From Nemertoderma westbladi (taxonomy: Eukaryota > Xenacoelomorpha > Nemertodermatida > Nemertodermatidae), in the NCBI GenBank assembly GCA_032718475.1, contig JAUCBJ010007329.1, forward strand, positions 1 to 64,000: 64,000 nt of DNA, in the 5' to 3' direction. Numbering within the stretch: position 1 is the first letter of the stretch; each line of letters begins with the position of its first letter. Positions 39,108-50,566 of this stretch are shown piece after piece. The notes below the pieces were generated by a model, which was given only the letters and a program-made list of their open reading frames with translations, was not told the origin of the DNA and did not search any database. The position numbers were made by a program, and so were the translations under genes.

Positions 39108-39290
39108 ATGGTAGAGGTGCCAGTGCATAATCTTGTACTTTGGCAGCCTCATGGAGTGAATAAGCATGGTGGACAGCCCATGACTTTCTTGAGACGCATC
39201 TTAAAGGACACTGGCCTTGAAGATGCGGATGATCTAGCAAATGTCATGGGTGATAGGGAGTTGTGGCGGCGCAATTTTTTTGTGACAGCA
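39108..39290 (+). pseudogene. Non-LTR retrotransposon (LINE) C-terminal fragment
   Basis: The frame contains LVLWQPHGVNKHGGQPMTFL then RRILKDTGLEDADDLANVMG and DRELWRR. It follows the pattern of the C-terminal segment of many LINE reverse transcriptases (lWxPxHGxrxrGrPxxxfxdxLkxDtGl...amxDRexWR). No RT core is attached. A second copy of the same family lies inverted at 56103-56285 inside another element. Confidence 0.75.
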
Positions 39291-39406
39291 TTCTTAAAAA
39301 TGCAGCTGCAATGCAGCATGCCGATCCTAGTAGTAGTGTCACAGCACAGAAACTGCATACGCACTCTGAGGTTCTCGTATGGAATGGCTGGCGGTTGCAG
39401 CATAAT

Positions 39407-40440
39407 TTATGTATGATGGAACCCATGGGCCGTTGTACGCATTACTAGTGAGCGGTTTTTCTGCCCGGAGCTCTTCCATGTAGAACTGGAAATACCCGGT
39501 CCGTCCCTGAATCCCTCAGCAATAAAGTTTTCCTCTCGTTCGCGTCTAGAATGTTTATATTCTAGAACGGTGTTGGAGTCGAAAATATGCGGTGATTTGG
39601 ATAGTATAAACTCCACCAGAGTGCGTTCCTAAATGAGCTTTAACGCGAGTGTGGTTGAGGCAGATGTATACAGACCCAGAACTCTCTTTACGAATAAACC
39701 TTTTGTTTTATCAATTTCTTTCAGGTGGGTGAGCTTTAGATGGGGGGCGATTACTGAAAAGCAGTACGTGATCATAGGTGAAATTTTCATTCTGAAAATA
39801 GCCATTGCAGTCTCTATTGATAATAAATGTAAATGATTAATCGAGCCGATTACACCATACGCTTTATTCTTTTTCTTATCTGCTTATGTTATATATATAT
39901 TTTTGTTATGTTATATGCTTTGTGAAGCAAAGCGAGGACTGAAGGGTAACGCCCAAATACTCGTATTCGTTTGTTAAACAGAATTTTGAAACGGCGTATG
40001 TAAATGAGTCTGCTGCAGCGAGTCTCCTGCCTTTTCGAAATTTGACAATCTTGGTATAACTAAATTGACTGCCATCCAATTTTCTTTGCACATTTATCCC
40101 AGCTTGGATGTCCTTCCTGGTTTGAATAAAAGACGAGATCGTCCGCATAAAATAGAAACTTTAATGCCACTACAGCATTACGCAATGCTGCAGCAAGGTC
40201 GGCTATAAAAACAATAAAACATGTGGGTGAGAACGAATCCTCTTGGAGTACCACCAGTAGCTGAATACGATTATCAAGCAGGTCCCTTTATAAGGTCGAA
40301 TAATTTCCCTCTGATACCATGAAAATATATCTTCTGTAACAGTTTTTCTCGACTTACCATGTCAAACGCTTTCTTGAAGTCTATGAAGGCGGCATATGTA
40401 ATACGTTCTGACCCGTAATGTTCTAGAACATTTTGTTTTT
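39407..40440 (-). pseudogene. LINE reverse-transcriptase fragment, frameshifted
   Basis: Reading on the minus strand, the order is AAFIDFKKAFDMVS-like, GxPQG-region (LQEDSFSPTCFIVFIADL), catalytic FYADDLVFYS at about 40140-40170, then KTKIVKFRKGRR and EYEYLGVTLQSSLCFTKHI, and further on LKEIDKTKGLFVKRVLGLYT. This is the palm-to-thumb region of a non-LTR retrotransposon RT. The frame shifts several times and has stops, so it is dead. It lies antisense-neutral in the LRCH intron (same strand as LRCH). Confidence 0.8.
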
Positions 40441-40549
40441 CTCTTAAGTACAGTAGCTGGGCAAGAATGCAAGTATGATAATACTAGTTTTAAAATGGAT
40501 ATATAATCATATATAAACAGAAGTCAACAAAACTGGAGCAAATACATTG

Positions 40550-40668
40550 ATTATCTCAGCTATTTCCCAACCAAATTTAAATGTTTTTACATATTTGGAA
40601 TCCTTGCATGGCCTGGCCAGCTTTCTAACAATATCAACAAATCACTATAAGGTTGAAGAATAACTGTG
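40550..40668. repeat. Fragment of the TACACCAT foldback family (right arm)
   Basis: TTTCCCAACCAAATTTAAAT, TTTTTACATATTTGGAATCC and CACTATAAGGTTGAAGAATA match 41945-42060 closely. It is an orphan arm of the same element. Confidence 0.75.
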
Positions 40669-41500
40669 AATATAATTTTGAAACTAAATGGGTGTTCACA
40701 TAACGTATGTGTAAGTGTATGTAAAGACATTCTACCGATTCGAGTTTTATTACATTATATATACGCATACGGTATCAAATTAACAGGGTTCGGAGAATTA
40801 CTCGTAACAGTGCAAGGTATATACCACTTTGCAGTGTTGCAGCCTATAGGGCGAAACGCTGCTAATTAATCAATAACCTGGAAACAACTTAACTAAAAAC
40901 GATAATGATAATAAATCCTTTCTTCACATACCGAACGCTGATAAGTTGACATAATGTAACAGCATTACATACATCATTGCTTGCAAAGGTCACTTTACGG
41001 CGTTAAAGACCCTTGTTTATTTATGTAAACCTCCACCGCTGAGCTCGCTACTTCGCACACAATGATGTAAATAGTTATTATTCGCTTTCATTTGCGTTTT
41101 AGAGCATTTATTATATATTAAGTAAATTTCAATTAAGCGGACATAACGGTACATAAAACTAAAAAAATACATAATTATAATGTACGGTAGGCCTATATAT
41201 AATATATAATAATATGCCCATATATTTTTTCATTCGAAAATTGAAATATCACATATATCAGTAACTATATAGATCAGTGTTGTTCTCGATATTTCGCGTT
41301 CACCTGTCTGCCTGTTCACAATTAAATTTATTTTACTGTAGCGTAGCGTAACAACTACCGACAAGCGACAACACTAGAATATTATAAGTTATTATAGTTA
41401 TTTACGTACTAACTAACCGAATATAATAGCCTAAGCCTACCGGTATGTGTTACCGATATACACCATGTCCTGGAATATAGTTTCGTTATTCAGGTACTTG

Positions 41501-41524
41501 CCCCCCCCCCCCCCCCCCCCCCCC
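41501..41524. repeat. Poly-C tract in the foldback element
   Basis: About 24 C in the left arm. The right arm has the complementary T/G run near 47250-47282, so the tract is part of the element. Confidence 0.8.
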
Positions 41525-43238
41525 AATTGCATCAAATTTGAAACATAGTCAGTTTCACCTCCCTCCTCCTTGCTGGGTGAGCCATAATTTTTATTTTCGC
41601 TTTCAATCTTTAGCTACAAGCGTTTAAAAAAGGTGTCTCCGGTGATATTACACCAGTTACACCGCAGTTATTCTTCTACCTTATAGTGATATGTTGGTAC
41701 CGGTACTGATGGAAAGCTGGCCATGCAAGGATTCCAAATATGTAACATAATCTGAATTTGGTTGGGAAATAGCTGAGATATGAGCGTTCAAAATTTGCAT
41801 GGTTTTGCATCTGCCTGAGGCTATTTTGTTCTATTAAATAAAAACATTGTACCACATTCTAGAACATTTTGTTTAGGCCTATTTATGAATAGCTACGTAA
41901 TAGAATAAATGCCTGCAGGGGAAGCAAATACATGCAACATTCGAATACCTATATCTCGGGCATTTCCCAACCAAATTCAAATATTTTTACATATTTGGAA
42001 TCCTTGCATGGGCAGCTTTCTATTGATACCATCAAATCACTATAAGGTTGAAGTATAACTGCAGTGTAACTGGTGAAATATCACCGGAGACACCTTTTTT
42101 AAACGCTTGTAGCCAGGCGCGGATCCAGGGGGGGGGGGGGGGGTAGGGGGCTAGAGCCCCCCCCCCCCCCCCCCCCCCGACATGGCGAAATCGTGTCGTG
42201 ATAATAGTCCAAAGTCATAACCCGGTTTACGTTTTCTCTTTAATATAAAATAAATGTTATGAAAGTATTGCTATATTGCTACTTAGCTCACAACGTGATT
42301 CAATTACAGTGTATCCAACCACGTTAATAACTCAGCCAAATCTCGATAAAATATATCCAAACTTGGTACATATGTAGTCTGGCAAAAGTTTAGAAATTTT
42401 CCAAGTTGAATTTGCGTGGTGTCTTCGTGCAGCATCTGTGCAACTGTCTTACAGTTATAATAAATTTATCTACCCAAAAATTATTAAGCTTGGCATCAGC
42501 TGGTTGCTAGGAGACTACAGGATTACAGTACGGTACCGGTACTGTTAACCGTTACAGTGGTACAGAGTTACCGGTACCGTCTTCAGGTGGAATAATCCAC
42601 CAGAATAAAAACGAATTTAAAGACAAACCTCATTATAAAGCGAATATATCAGCACTTTGTTCACTTCTTTCTTCGTTGGCTACTCAATTATTTTACTACT
42701 TCTTAATATTTATTAATAATTTCTCTTTTGCAATCTTTTATCGTCTTTCATCTTATAGTTTCACTTTAACAACTGTATATCATATCGGTACTAATATGAA
42801 GCGAACAATGAAGGATTTTTTTGGAGTTTTAGAAAAATCGCGCGATTGGAGGTGGAAGAGACGATGGTGGCCATTGTACCGGATCCGGAAGTGGCGAGTA
42901 CAAGTAGTAGACAGGCGGATAGCCAGACGGCAAGCAGAGATAGCTCCGATATATGTGCGGAGCTGGCGCCTAACAAAAGGAATATAGGATATGGACTACT
43001 AAATAAACATTTATCTGGTGGGGAAAAGTTGGTGTTATTAACCGATCGATAGCAGCCACCTCAAGGTTACCTATTCCCAAGTGTTACTGATGGTAAACAG
43101 AAACGCTCCTTCCAAGCCAAGTGGATTCAAACATACCCGTGGCTATCATATAGTTTACTGAATGAAGGAGGTTTCTGTGTTCCCTGCGTTGTCTTCAGTG
43201 GAGTTGGAGCAAATCGCAAGGTTGGCAAAGGTACCCAT

Positions 43239-44230
43239 TAGAGTTGAAACAGAGACCTGTCACTGATCTCTGTTCTCTGGATTCTCCGGGCTATTTTTTG
43301 GTCTCTGGATAAGTCTCTGGTTCCCGGGTATTGAAAACAGACATTTTACCCAGAGATCAGTGATTTTACAAATTAGAATTAGTTATTTAAAAATAGATCC
43401 TGTACAACACAAAATGTGAAAAGATTTTTTTTCACAAATTTTTTACAATTTACTCCGCTTCAACAAAATTATATATTCACTTTTACAAAACTTTTAATCT
43501 AACTCTAAATCTGACTCAAACTAAATGTACCGATAATCTTCTATTTAATTTAAGGTTCGTTTAATTTTAAGTTAAATTAGCACCTAAAGAGGGTTCTTAT
43601 TTAAGGATAAGGGTGCTTAATTTGAGCACTCATAATGTTTAAAAGTGAAAGAAAGGGCTGATCTCCATTCAATTTGTTATAGGATAGATAATATGACGAC
43701 CAAATGAAGAGAACGAGCGTAACGAGGGTTGTAAATGGGGCGAGTAGAGTACTATATACCTGTGCACTAAGTATTCGTAAATTACTAAGTTTATTTTATA
43801 GTACATTGAATGAAATGTATATGATTTGAACTATAATTGTAAAATAAATGCCTTTAATTAACAAAGTACCTGTACCTATGGCGCAAAACAAATTAATGTA
43901 AAAAAATATCAAAATAAGAACGAATTAATAAACAAATAACCAAATTAATATTAATTAATTCCCCCAACCTGTACGTGTACGTACGTGCGCTTATTTTATT
44001 CCAATGGGTCAGGGTTGACATGGGTTGGATTTACTGTAATTCAACCATATAAAAATAGTTATCAGTCCATTTGTACCTGTTTGTGCTTTATGGGACTAAT
44101 CAAAATGACGCAAAAAAATATGCACAGTCTCTGATCTCTGGGTCTGGTCTCCGGTATTTTTCAAAATGATTCTCTGGGTAGGTCTCCGGTTCACCGGGAT
44201 TAAGAAAAACAGGTCTCTGTTGCAACTCTA
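43239..44230. mobile_element. Non-autonomous hAT inserted in the transposase gene
   Basis: TIRs TAGAGTTGAAACAGAGACC and GGTCTCTGTTGCAACTCTA differ by one base. The 8-bp duplication GTACCCAT is perfect (43231-43238, 44231-44238). GTCTCTG/CAGAGAC words recur near both ends. The 992-bp element has no transposase. It contains a GAGCGTAACGAGG motif at about 43714. Confidence 0.92.
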
Positions 44231-45661
44231 GTACCCATTAAGAGCTTGGCGTATTAGTTTCGCAGCCCTTTTGTAAATATAAGAAGGCTCTAGAACAAAT
44301 TCAGCCGCACGACAAATCTGGCTACCACAAGGAGAGTGTTGAATGAGCGGCAGCTGATATATATATATTATGGCGCAGCCTGGACGGTCAATAAAAAATC
44401 GTTTAGAAGCTAAACGTGCAAGATTAGTAGCGGAAAACCGCTCCCGTTTAATGCCAATAATTAAAACCGTATTATTTTGTGGCTTTAATAATCTCCCCCT
44501 CCGCAGCCATCGAGATGACGGTGGGATAGATATTGATGAAACTGATGAATATGGGACGTGCTCAGAGGGAGTATTTCGTTCCCTTCTTAAATTTAGGGTT
44601 GATGCTGGAGATGAGGTTCTTGGCCCAATGCCACTATGATAAAAACAACACAAAATGAAATGATTGACTGCGCCAAGGTTGTTCTCCAAAACAAAATCGC
44701 TAGTAATGTTCGGACTGCGAAACTATATTCAGTTTCACTTGATGAAACAGCTGATGTGAGTGGGAAGGAGCAGGTATCATTGGCCCATCGTTACGGTATC
44801 CATGAGGACTTTGATGCGTTTGTAGAGGTAATAGATGTTAAAGGGACAGGATTAGCTAAGTTACTTCTCGATGAACTATCCAAGCTGGGTTTAAGTTTTA
44901 AGGACTGTTGTGCTCAGTGCTATGATGGGGCTGGGGCAATGGCTGGACATTTTATAAGGTGTCAGACGATATTAAAGGAGATACAACCACTGGCTACTTT
45001 CATCCATGGCTTCAATCACAGGTTATATATTAAAAATATATTATAATAGCAATTAATATATGTAATCGTTTTAGTTGGGATAAGTGAAGGTTAAAAGACC
45101 ATATCTATAGATGTTTAAAGGCTAGCTAATTTTACCCTATTGCCATGACAACAAAAAAATATACCAATTATAAATTATAAGTAGCCAATGTAAGATAAGA
45201 AATATGAATTAAAATACATTTAACTTAATAATAAACAGATAATTAATGGGACTTAGAGTGAACTAAACCAAACTTGTGTCCTGTGTGTGCTGAATAAATT
45301 GAATTTTACTTACTTAATTAGGCTATTTTTATTTCAGGTTAAATCTTGTGATTACACATGCTGCTGAACAACGTGAGGTGCGTAATGCATTGGGCACACT
45401 ACAGAAGGTGTGCACATTTATCAGAGCATCGCCTAAACGTGTAAAGAAAATGGAGGAAATCCTGATGGCAAAGCGAGAGAGTGGCGAAATATCTAAGTCA
45501 TGTATCAATCGGGTAAAACTGCTATGCCCTACACGCTGGGTGGACCGCCACGTTGCGGTGATGGTGTTTAAAGAGCTGCTTCCCGCAATCATCGATGTGC
45601 TAAATTGGGTTTCGGAGACCGGCGCTAGGGAAGCTAGACCTGAAGCTGCGAACCTTCTGGT

Positions 45662-46164
45662 CAGTCGGGGAGAAGTTATATTTTCAACTGAGTTGAAATT
45701 TCAACTTTATTTTTTAAAATTCAACTTTTTATTAAAATTCAACTTTTGGAGTAGAGTTTAAAATTCAACTTTTTTTTAAAATTCAACTTTTGGAGTAGCT
45801 TTCGAAATACTAAAATATGGAATTGGAATCCATTACTGGTATTCCATTGTATAATAATTATGACATTCAGCGGTAATTAAATACATCTAATAAATCCCCA
45901 TAGTATTTAAGCTAATTTGCAAATGTAATCACTTAAAATGTTTTAAAAAAAGTGTTCCCGACGGTGAAAGTTTTTATTCCATCGGTAATGAGGGTTAATT
46001 TTTCGAGTTACATCCATAAAAACAATAAAAACACCCCTTCTGTCACGTCTTGGGGGCCTTCTGCGCCTCCTGCCATTTTAGAGTTGAATTTACAACTTAA
46101 AAGTTGAATTAAAAAAAAAGTTTTAAATTTGAACTCAGTTGAAATTTGAACTTCTCCCCGACTG
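45662..46164. mobile_element. CAGTCGG-end element with AATTCAACTTTT repeats
   Basis: TIRs CAGTCGGGGAGAAGTT and AACTTCTCCCCGACTG are exact complements. The 5-bp duplication CTGGT is perfect (45657-45661, 46165-46169), and removing the element restores the transposase frame (ANLLV|ATQS). Subterminal zones consist of repeated AATTCAACTTTT-type words on the left and inverted ones on the right. It is 503 bp and non-coding. It has the same end type as 55023-56632. Confidence 0.9.
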
Positions 46165-47511
46165 CTGGTGGCCACGCAATCTCCCACATTAATTGTTGCT
46201 ATTGAAGTAGCCTCAGCATATCTTGCTTTAACTCTAGGTGTTAGTGAAGCGCTTCAAGACCCAACTATCAACCTTGCTTCTGCTTACAAACGGATTGATG
46301 AAGTTTTAACAGAGCTTCCAAAGTTAAGGGATGATAGTGAGCAGATCTTTGCTCATATCTACCAACAAGCGAAGAAGACCGCCTATGTTCTTGGGGGTGT
46401 AGAGTTGGGGGCAAATATTCGTCATCCAAGGATATTGTTAAGGTTGTGGAGGAACTTCATCTCGATGATGATATGGATATTCCCATGGCAGCATGGAGAG
46501 AATTTCTACAGAATTGAGTTCCTGGTACCAAATAGTTTCAAAACTTTCCAATGGTGAGAAATCATCCCTAGATATTAAAGTTTGGGTGAAGAACGCCAAA
46601 GATTGTTTTTTACCGGGGATAGTAATGCTTCTGCGGTTCTTCGGTATGCTTCAAGTTTCGAACGCCACAACTGAGCGAACATTTTCGCTCATTTTCGCTT
46701 TTGAAATCGTACTTATGTGCCACAATGACACAACCCCGACTAACTGGTCTGGCTTTACTTTCAATCCACAAGCAGACAAAGATATCAAACTCACACCAGA
46801 TGAGATAATTAATGAATAGGCTATGCTGGTCGCCAGGCCCGTCGATTACTGCTCATTTAACTATTGCCGGTATAAAATATGTATATATATAATATATATA
46901 TTTATGTATATAAATATATAATATATAAATTATTGTATTTTACAATAGGCTAATTGTATTATTTGTATAATTATTACTTTTATTTAAAAGATTTCTATTA
47001 AAATATTTTAATGCTAATATATTTAGTTTATAACGAAAATTTAAATGGTTTAAAAAAATTGATCTGGGGGTATCATACTTTTAGCAGCTTAGCCCCCTCC
47101 GAAAAAATACCTGGATCCGCGCCTGCTTGTAGCTAAAGAATGAAAGCGAAAATAAAAATTCTGGCTCACCTAACACTGCAACAAGGAGGAGGGAGGTGAA
47201 ACTGACTCTGTTTCAAATTTGATGCAATCTCATTAAGATTTGTAGAATTTTTTTTTTTTTTTTTTTGGGGGGGGGGGGGGGGTGGGTGGGGTCCAGGTAC
47301 CTGAATAACGACACTTAAGGAAAAGATTCCAGATGTCCATTCCTATAATATTCCAGGACATGGCAGCATGGTGTATAACTGTCAGACTGTATAATAATGT
47401 ACCCTGAGCCTGAATGTATGCCTCGCGTACTTATTTCGGATAGCCAGATAGCAGGATAGTCTGATAGTACAGTAAAAAATAAAATCAATAAATACAGAAA
47501 TATTACGATAC

Positions 47512-47889
47512 CTGTAGACTGGATAGTTGGCAGACGCTATCCGGGAGGATGTTGAGCTGATTTCTGCTGAGATCGAGAATTCTTAGAGACTGCAATTGCC
47601 TCAACTCTACAGGCAGACTCTTTATAATGTTGTAGTAGCACATAAGTTTCTCTAAAGAAAAATACTCGCACAACTCCGACGGAAGTTCAGACAATCGGTT
47701 ACGCGAGATATCAACCTCCATGACGTCATAAAGTTGGTCTCGAATCGCGTTGCTAGGCAACGTTTTGAGGCCTCTGGATGAGATATTGAGGTATCCGGTT
47801 CGATGGGCCTCATCGAAGGCTTTGTCGAGGTTTCTGTGATACTGAGACACCGAGGAAAGTTTGTCAGTCGGTGTAAGTTCATCAGCCAT
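47512..47889 (-). CDS. LRCH protein, exon 1 (N-terminus and first LRRs)
   Basis: It encodes 126 codons from ATG at 47889 to a donor CTACAG|GTATCG at 47511. The N-terminus (DKAFDEAHRTGYLNISSRGL and following) is characteristic of LRCH proteins. At least four LRRs follow: KTLPSNAI, VDISRNRLSELP, CYYNIIKSLP and LDLSRNQLNILP. The exon ends after Gln in phase 0, and exon 2 resumes VLNVSSNRL, a perfect LRR continuation, so the join across the 8.9 kb intron is secure although transposons fill the intron. Only about 120 bp separate the start codon from the TIR nest at 48013, leaving little room for an ancestral promoter unless there is an upstream non-coding exon. Confidence 0.93.
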
Positions 47890-48346
47890 TGGGATATCTC
47901 ATACCGGTAATCAAAGCTAAGCAGCTAGGGCCTAAGCTCCAAATAATATTATTTAATAGGCCTATCACCTATTGCAGTATTGTCTATTGAAATGTCCTAC
48001 CTATATACAATACAATCGGGCACTTTGTCAATATTGACATGTGTCAATATTGACAGGTAGAGCTAGTTTCTCCAGGATGGGGCATGTCAAAATTGACATG
48101 AACATGTCAATATTGACATTTTTTTACCTGACGTGTTCAAATATTTCCAGACGTGTTTTTTAAATATAAAAATCGATATTATAAGTAAATTAGAAACTTT
48201 TGACCGTGCGGAAATTTTTTTCACCGTGCCGTTTAGTTAATATAAATACTAAAAGTTTTTCTCATGTTAAAATTGACATACATGTCAAAATTGACATGTA
48301 ATAATGAGAACAGAAGTGTGGGGTTAGGCCACGCCACCCTATAGAC

Positions 48347-49704
48347 TAGGGCTCGATCGGAGTTGGGATTTGGCCGGAGCCGGAGCAGGAGCCGGAGTTG
48401 GACAATTTGGCCGGAGCCGGAGCAGGAGCCGGAGTTTTTCAAAATTTAAAAAATTTAATTATTTATTTAAAAAAAAATAAAGTATGGTTATCGTTTCGCC
48501 AATCGCTCATAATCAATCATACTGTAGGTCTAATTAATTTCATAATTTATAGATTTACGAATTTTCAATTTAAAATTTAAGTAATTAATCTATCACGGAC
48601 AGACGGCCTGACGGCGACGGCCTGACTCTGACGGCTAAAAATTACCTACAGTACCTAACTCACTAACTGTCTAACTGTGGCAGTGTGGTAGAGGTGTGTA
48701 CTGTAGGTAGCCTACCGCCATTCTGCTAAGTAGGGCATGTACGCCGAACGCGTTCGGCGCACAATTTTTTCCAGAATTTGGAGCAGGCGCAGAAAATTGA
48801 GAGCGCAGCGCCGCGCAGCGCGCAGGCGCAGAAAATTTAGAGCGCGGCGCGACAGGCGCAGGCGCAGAAAATTGATAGCACGGCTCAGACTTGCACTACA
48901 GCACTAAGTCAGTACCGGTAAGTAGGTAAGTAGACCTACCCGCTACCCCTGGCAGTCTGCCGACTACCGGTAACAGGGTAATGACAATACAGATAAGACT
49001 GTAAGAAATACTGAAATAATAAGCCTCCTACAGTCCTACTTGCTACTTGGCTGCTTGGTGTGCTTTAGGCCAGTACCGGTACAGCAGTAGGCAGGCAGGT
49101 ACGTGGTAGGAGATTTCGCACAGTATTTCTGCTGTGCGCGCCAATCTCGCGCAGAATTTCTGCTGCGCGCGCCAATCTCGCGCAGTTTTTCTGCTGCGCA
49201 CGCGGATTTTGCACTGTTTTCGACTGCGCAGGCGCACATTTTTTTCTGCGCCGCGTCGCGTTCGGCGCACAAAAAAATCACTTAGCATACGGGGCCTACC
49301 GTACGTGTACCAGTACTGCAGTACAATATGCTGACATGACAGCAGTAAATGGCTGCAGTGGTACAGTCTGACAGTGTACAATCATAGCATTTACAATTTT
49401 TTACAGTAGGGCCTATCTGTAATAGTCTGCTAGTCAGCCAGCTGGCCAGTACCAGTACTGCAGTACAGTCAGTCAGTCATTGACTTTAAGTAAATACTGC
49501 AGTATTATCAGATTATACTTGATATTGAAGCTGTACTACAGTACTTATAGTGTTAAATAATTGTTCAGATTAGAATATGCACGAAATATAATACTTTATT
49601 AAAAAATTAACTCCGGCAATATTTTTACCGGAGCCGGAGCAGGAGCCGGAGGTGCCAAAATGGCCGGAGCTGGAGCCGGAGGCCGGAGCTCCGATCGAGC
49701 CCTA
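48347..49704. mobile_element. Non-autonomous hAT, copy 1, GGAGCC-rich ends
   Basis: Ends TAGGGCTCGATCGGAG and CTCCGATCGAGCCCTA, with a perfect 8-bp duplication CTATAGAC (48339-48346, 49705-49712). About 100 bp at each end is almost pure GGAGCCGGAGC words. The interior carries an inserted or expanded GC-rich block (about 48735-49290). Confidence 0.93.
48735..49290. repeat. GCGCAG-rich inverted block inside hAT copy 1
   Basis: The left side (48745-48890) has CGAACGCGTTCGGCGCACAA and repeated GGCGCAGAAAATT words. The right side (49110-49275) has the inverted forms, AATTTCTGCTGCGCGCGCC repeated, and GCGTTCGGCGCACAA. hAT copy 2 lacks it, so it is probably a nested foldback or TIR element. I cannot fix its ends or a target duplication. 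Confidence 0.55.
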
Positions 49705-49797
49705 CTATAGACTATACTATAACTGTATAACCCTGTATGGAATCCATCCAAAAAGTGCGCCGGATAGCGCGCCCACGAAATTTTGATGAGCGCCACA

Positions 49798-50566
49798 TAG
49801 GGCTCGATCGGAGTTGGGATTTGGCCGGAGCCGGAGCAGGAGCCGGAGTTGGACAATTTGGCCGGAGCCGGAGTTTTTCAAAAATTTTAAAAATTTAATT
49901 ATTTATAAAAAAAAATAATGTATGGTTATCGTTCGCCAATCGCTCATTTATGAGCGATTCAATCATACTGTAGGTCTAATTACAGAATTAATTTCATAAT
50001 TTATAGATTTACGAATTTTCAATTTAAAATTTAAGTAATTAATTTATCACAGACAGACGGCCTGACGCTGACGGCTAAAAATTACCTACAGCTGTACAGT
50101 ACCTAACTCACTACCTAACTGTACACTGTACAGCCGTAAGTGTACAACATACAAGAACAGCAGTACAGTATGCTGGCATGGCAGCATGGCAGCAGTAAAT
50201 GGCTGCAGTGGTCAGTGGTACAGTGTACAATCATAGCATTTACCATTTTTTACAGTGTACAGTAGGGCCTACCTGTAATAGTCTGCTAGTCAGCCAGCTG
50301 GCCAGTACCAGTAGGCCTACTGCAGTACAGTCAGTCAGTCATTGACTTTTAAGTAAATACTGCAGTACTGCAGTATTATGCTTGATATTGAAGCTGTACT
50401 GCAGTACTTATAGTGTAAATAATTGTTCAGATTAGAATATGCACGAAATATAATACTTTATTAAAAAATTAACTCCGGCAATATTTTTACCGGAGCCGGA
50501 GCAGGAGCCGGAGGTGCCAAAATGGCCGGAGCCGGAGCCGGAGGCCGGAGCTCCGATCGAGCCCTT
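49798..50566. mobile_element. Non-autonomous hAT, copy 2, GGAGCC-rich ends
   Basis: It has the same ends as copy 1 (TAGGGCTCGATCGGAG / CTCCGATCGAGCCCTT) and a perfect 8-bp duplication GCGCCACA (49790-49797, 50567-50574). It is 769 bp, has no GC block, and is otherwise nearly collinear with copy 1. It is inserted in the GCGCGCC-rich flank of another repeat. Confidence 0.93.

Larger units (their letters stand above)
42846..46819 (+). pseudogene. hAT transposase gene, disrupted
   Basis: The parts are in order. 42846-43230: N-terminus and TTF-type zinc finger region (RSFQAKWIQTYPWLSYS...FCVPCVVFSG), with an in-frame TAG at 43050. 44239-44640: KYKKALEQIQPHDKSGYHKE...IPIIKT-like region and NLPLRSHRDDG, with stops and shifts. 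44636-45021: DUF4371/RNase H-like core (YSVSLDETADVSGKEQVSLA). A clean GT-AG intron at 45022-45337 restores NHRLNLV. 45338-45661 plus 46170-46819: VRNALGTLQKV...CPTRWVDRH and a damaged dimerisation tail (VSNATTERTFS). Two elements are inserted inside it (43239-44230 and 45662-46164). Several stops, frameshifts and a truncated C-terminus make it non-functional. Confidence 0.9.
42114..47125 (+). mobile_element. hAT transposon, 5.0 kb, Tip100/Zaphod-like ends
   Basis: A perfect 16-bp TIR (CAGGCGCGGATCCAGG at 42114, CCTGGATCCGCGCCTG ending 47125) is flanked by a perfect 8-bp target duplication CTTGTAGC (42106-42113 and 47126-47133). The duplication length is diagnostic of hAT, and the TIR is close to the CAGGGGCGGATCCAG type known from Tip100/Zaphod elements. 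The left end carries a G-run and C-run (42129-42179). The element encodes a ZMYM-like/hAT transposase, now broken, and is itself split by two younger elements. It sits in opposite orientation to LRCH. Confidence 0.95.
41457..47377. mobile_element. Foldback element (TACACCATG ends) split by a hAT insertion
   Basis: The left half (41457-42113) and right half (47126-47377) are the two sides of one palindromic element. Left end: TACACCATGTCCTGGAATAT, GTTATTCAGGTAC, then a C-run. Right end: a G-run, GTACCTGAATAAC, ATATTCCAGGACATG and GGTGTATA. Within the left half AGGTGTCTCCGGTGATAT (about 41632) is mirrored at 42078-42098. The hAT element interrupts it at CTTGTAGC. Related pieces are at 28743 and 40550. 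No coding content. Confidence 0.75.

Noticed and set aside
47871-47882. CAGTCGGTG in LRCH exon 1, like the CAGTCGG transposon end
   Set aside because: It is within conserved coding sequence, with no partner TIR; chance match.
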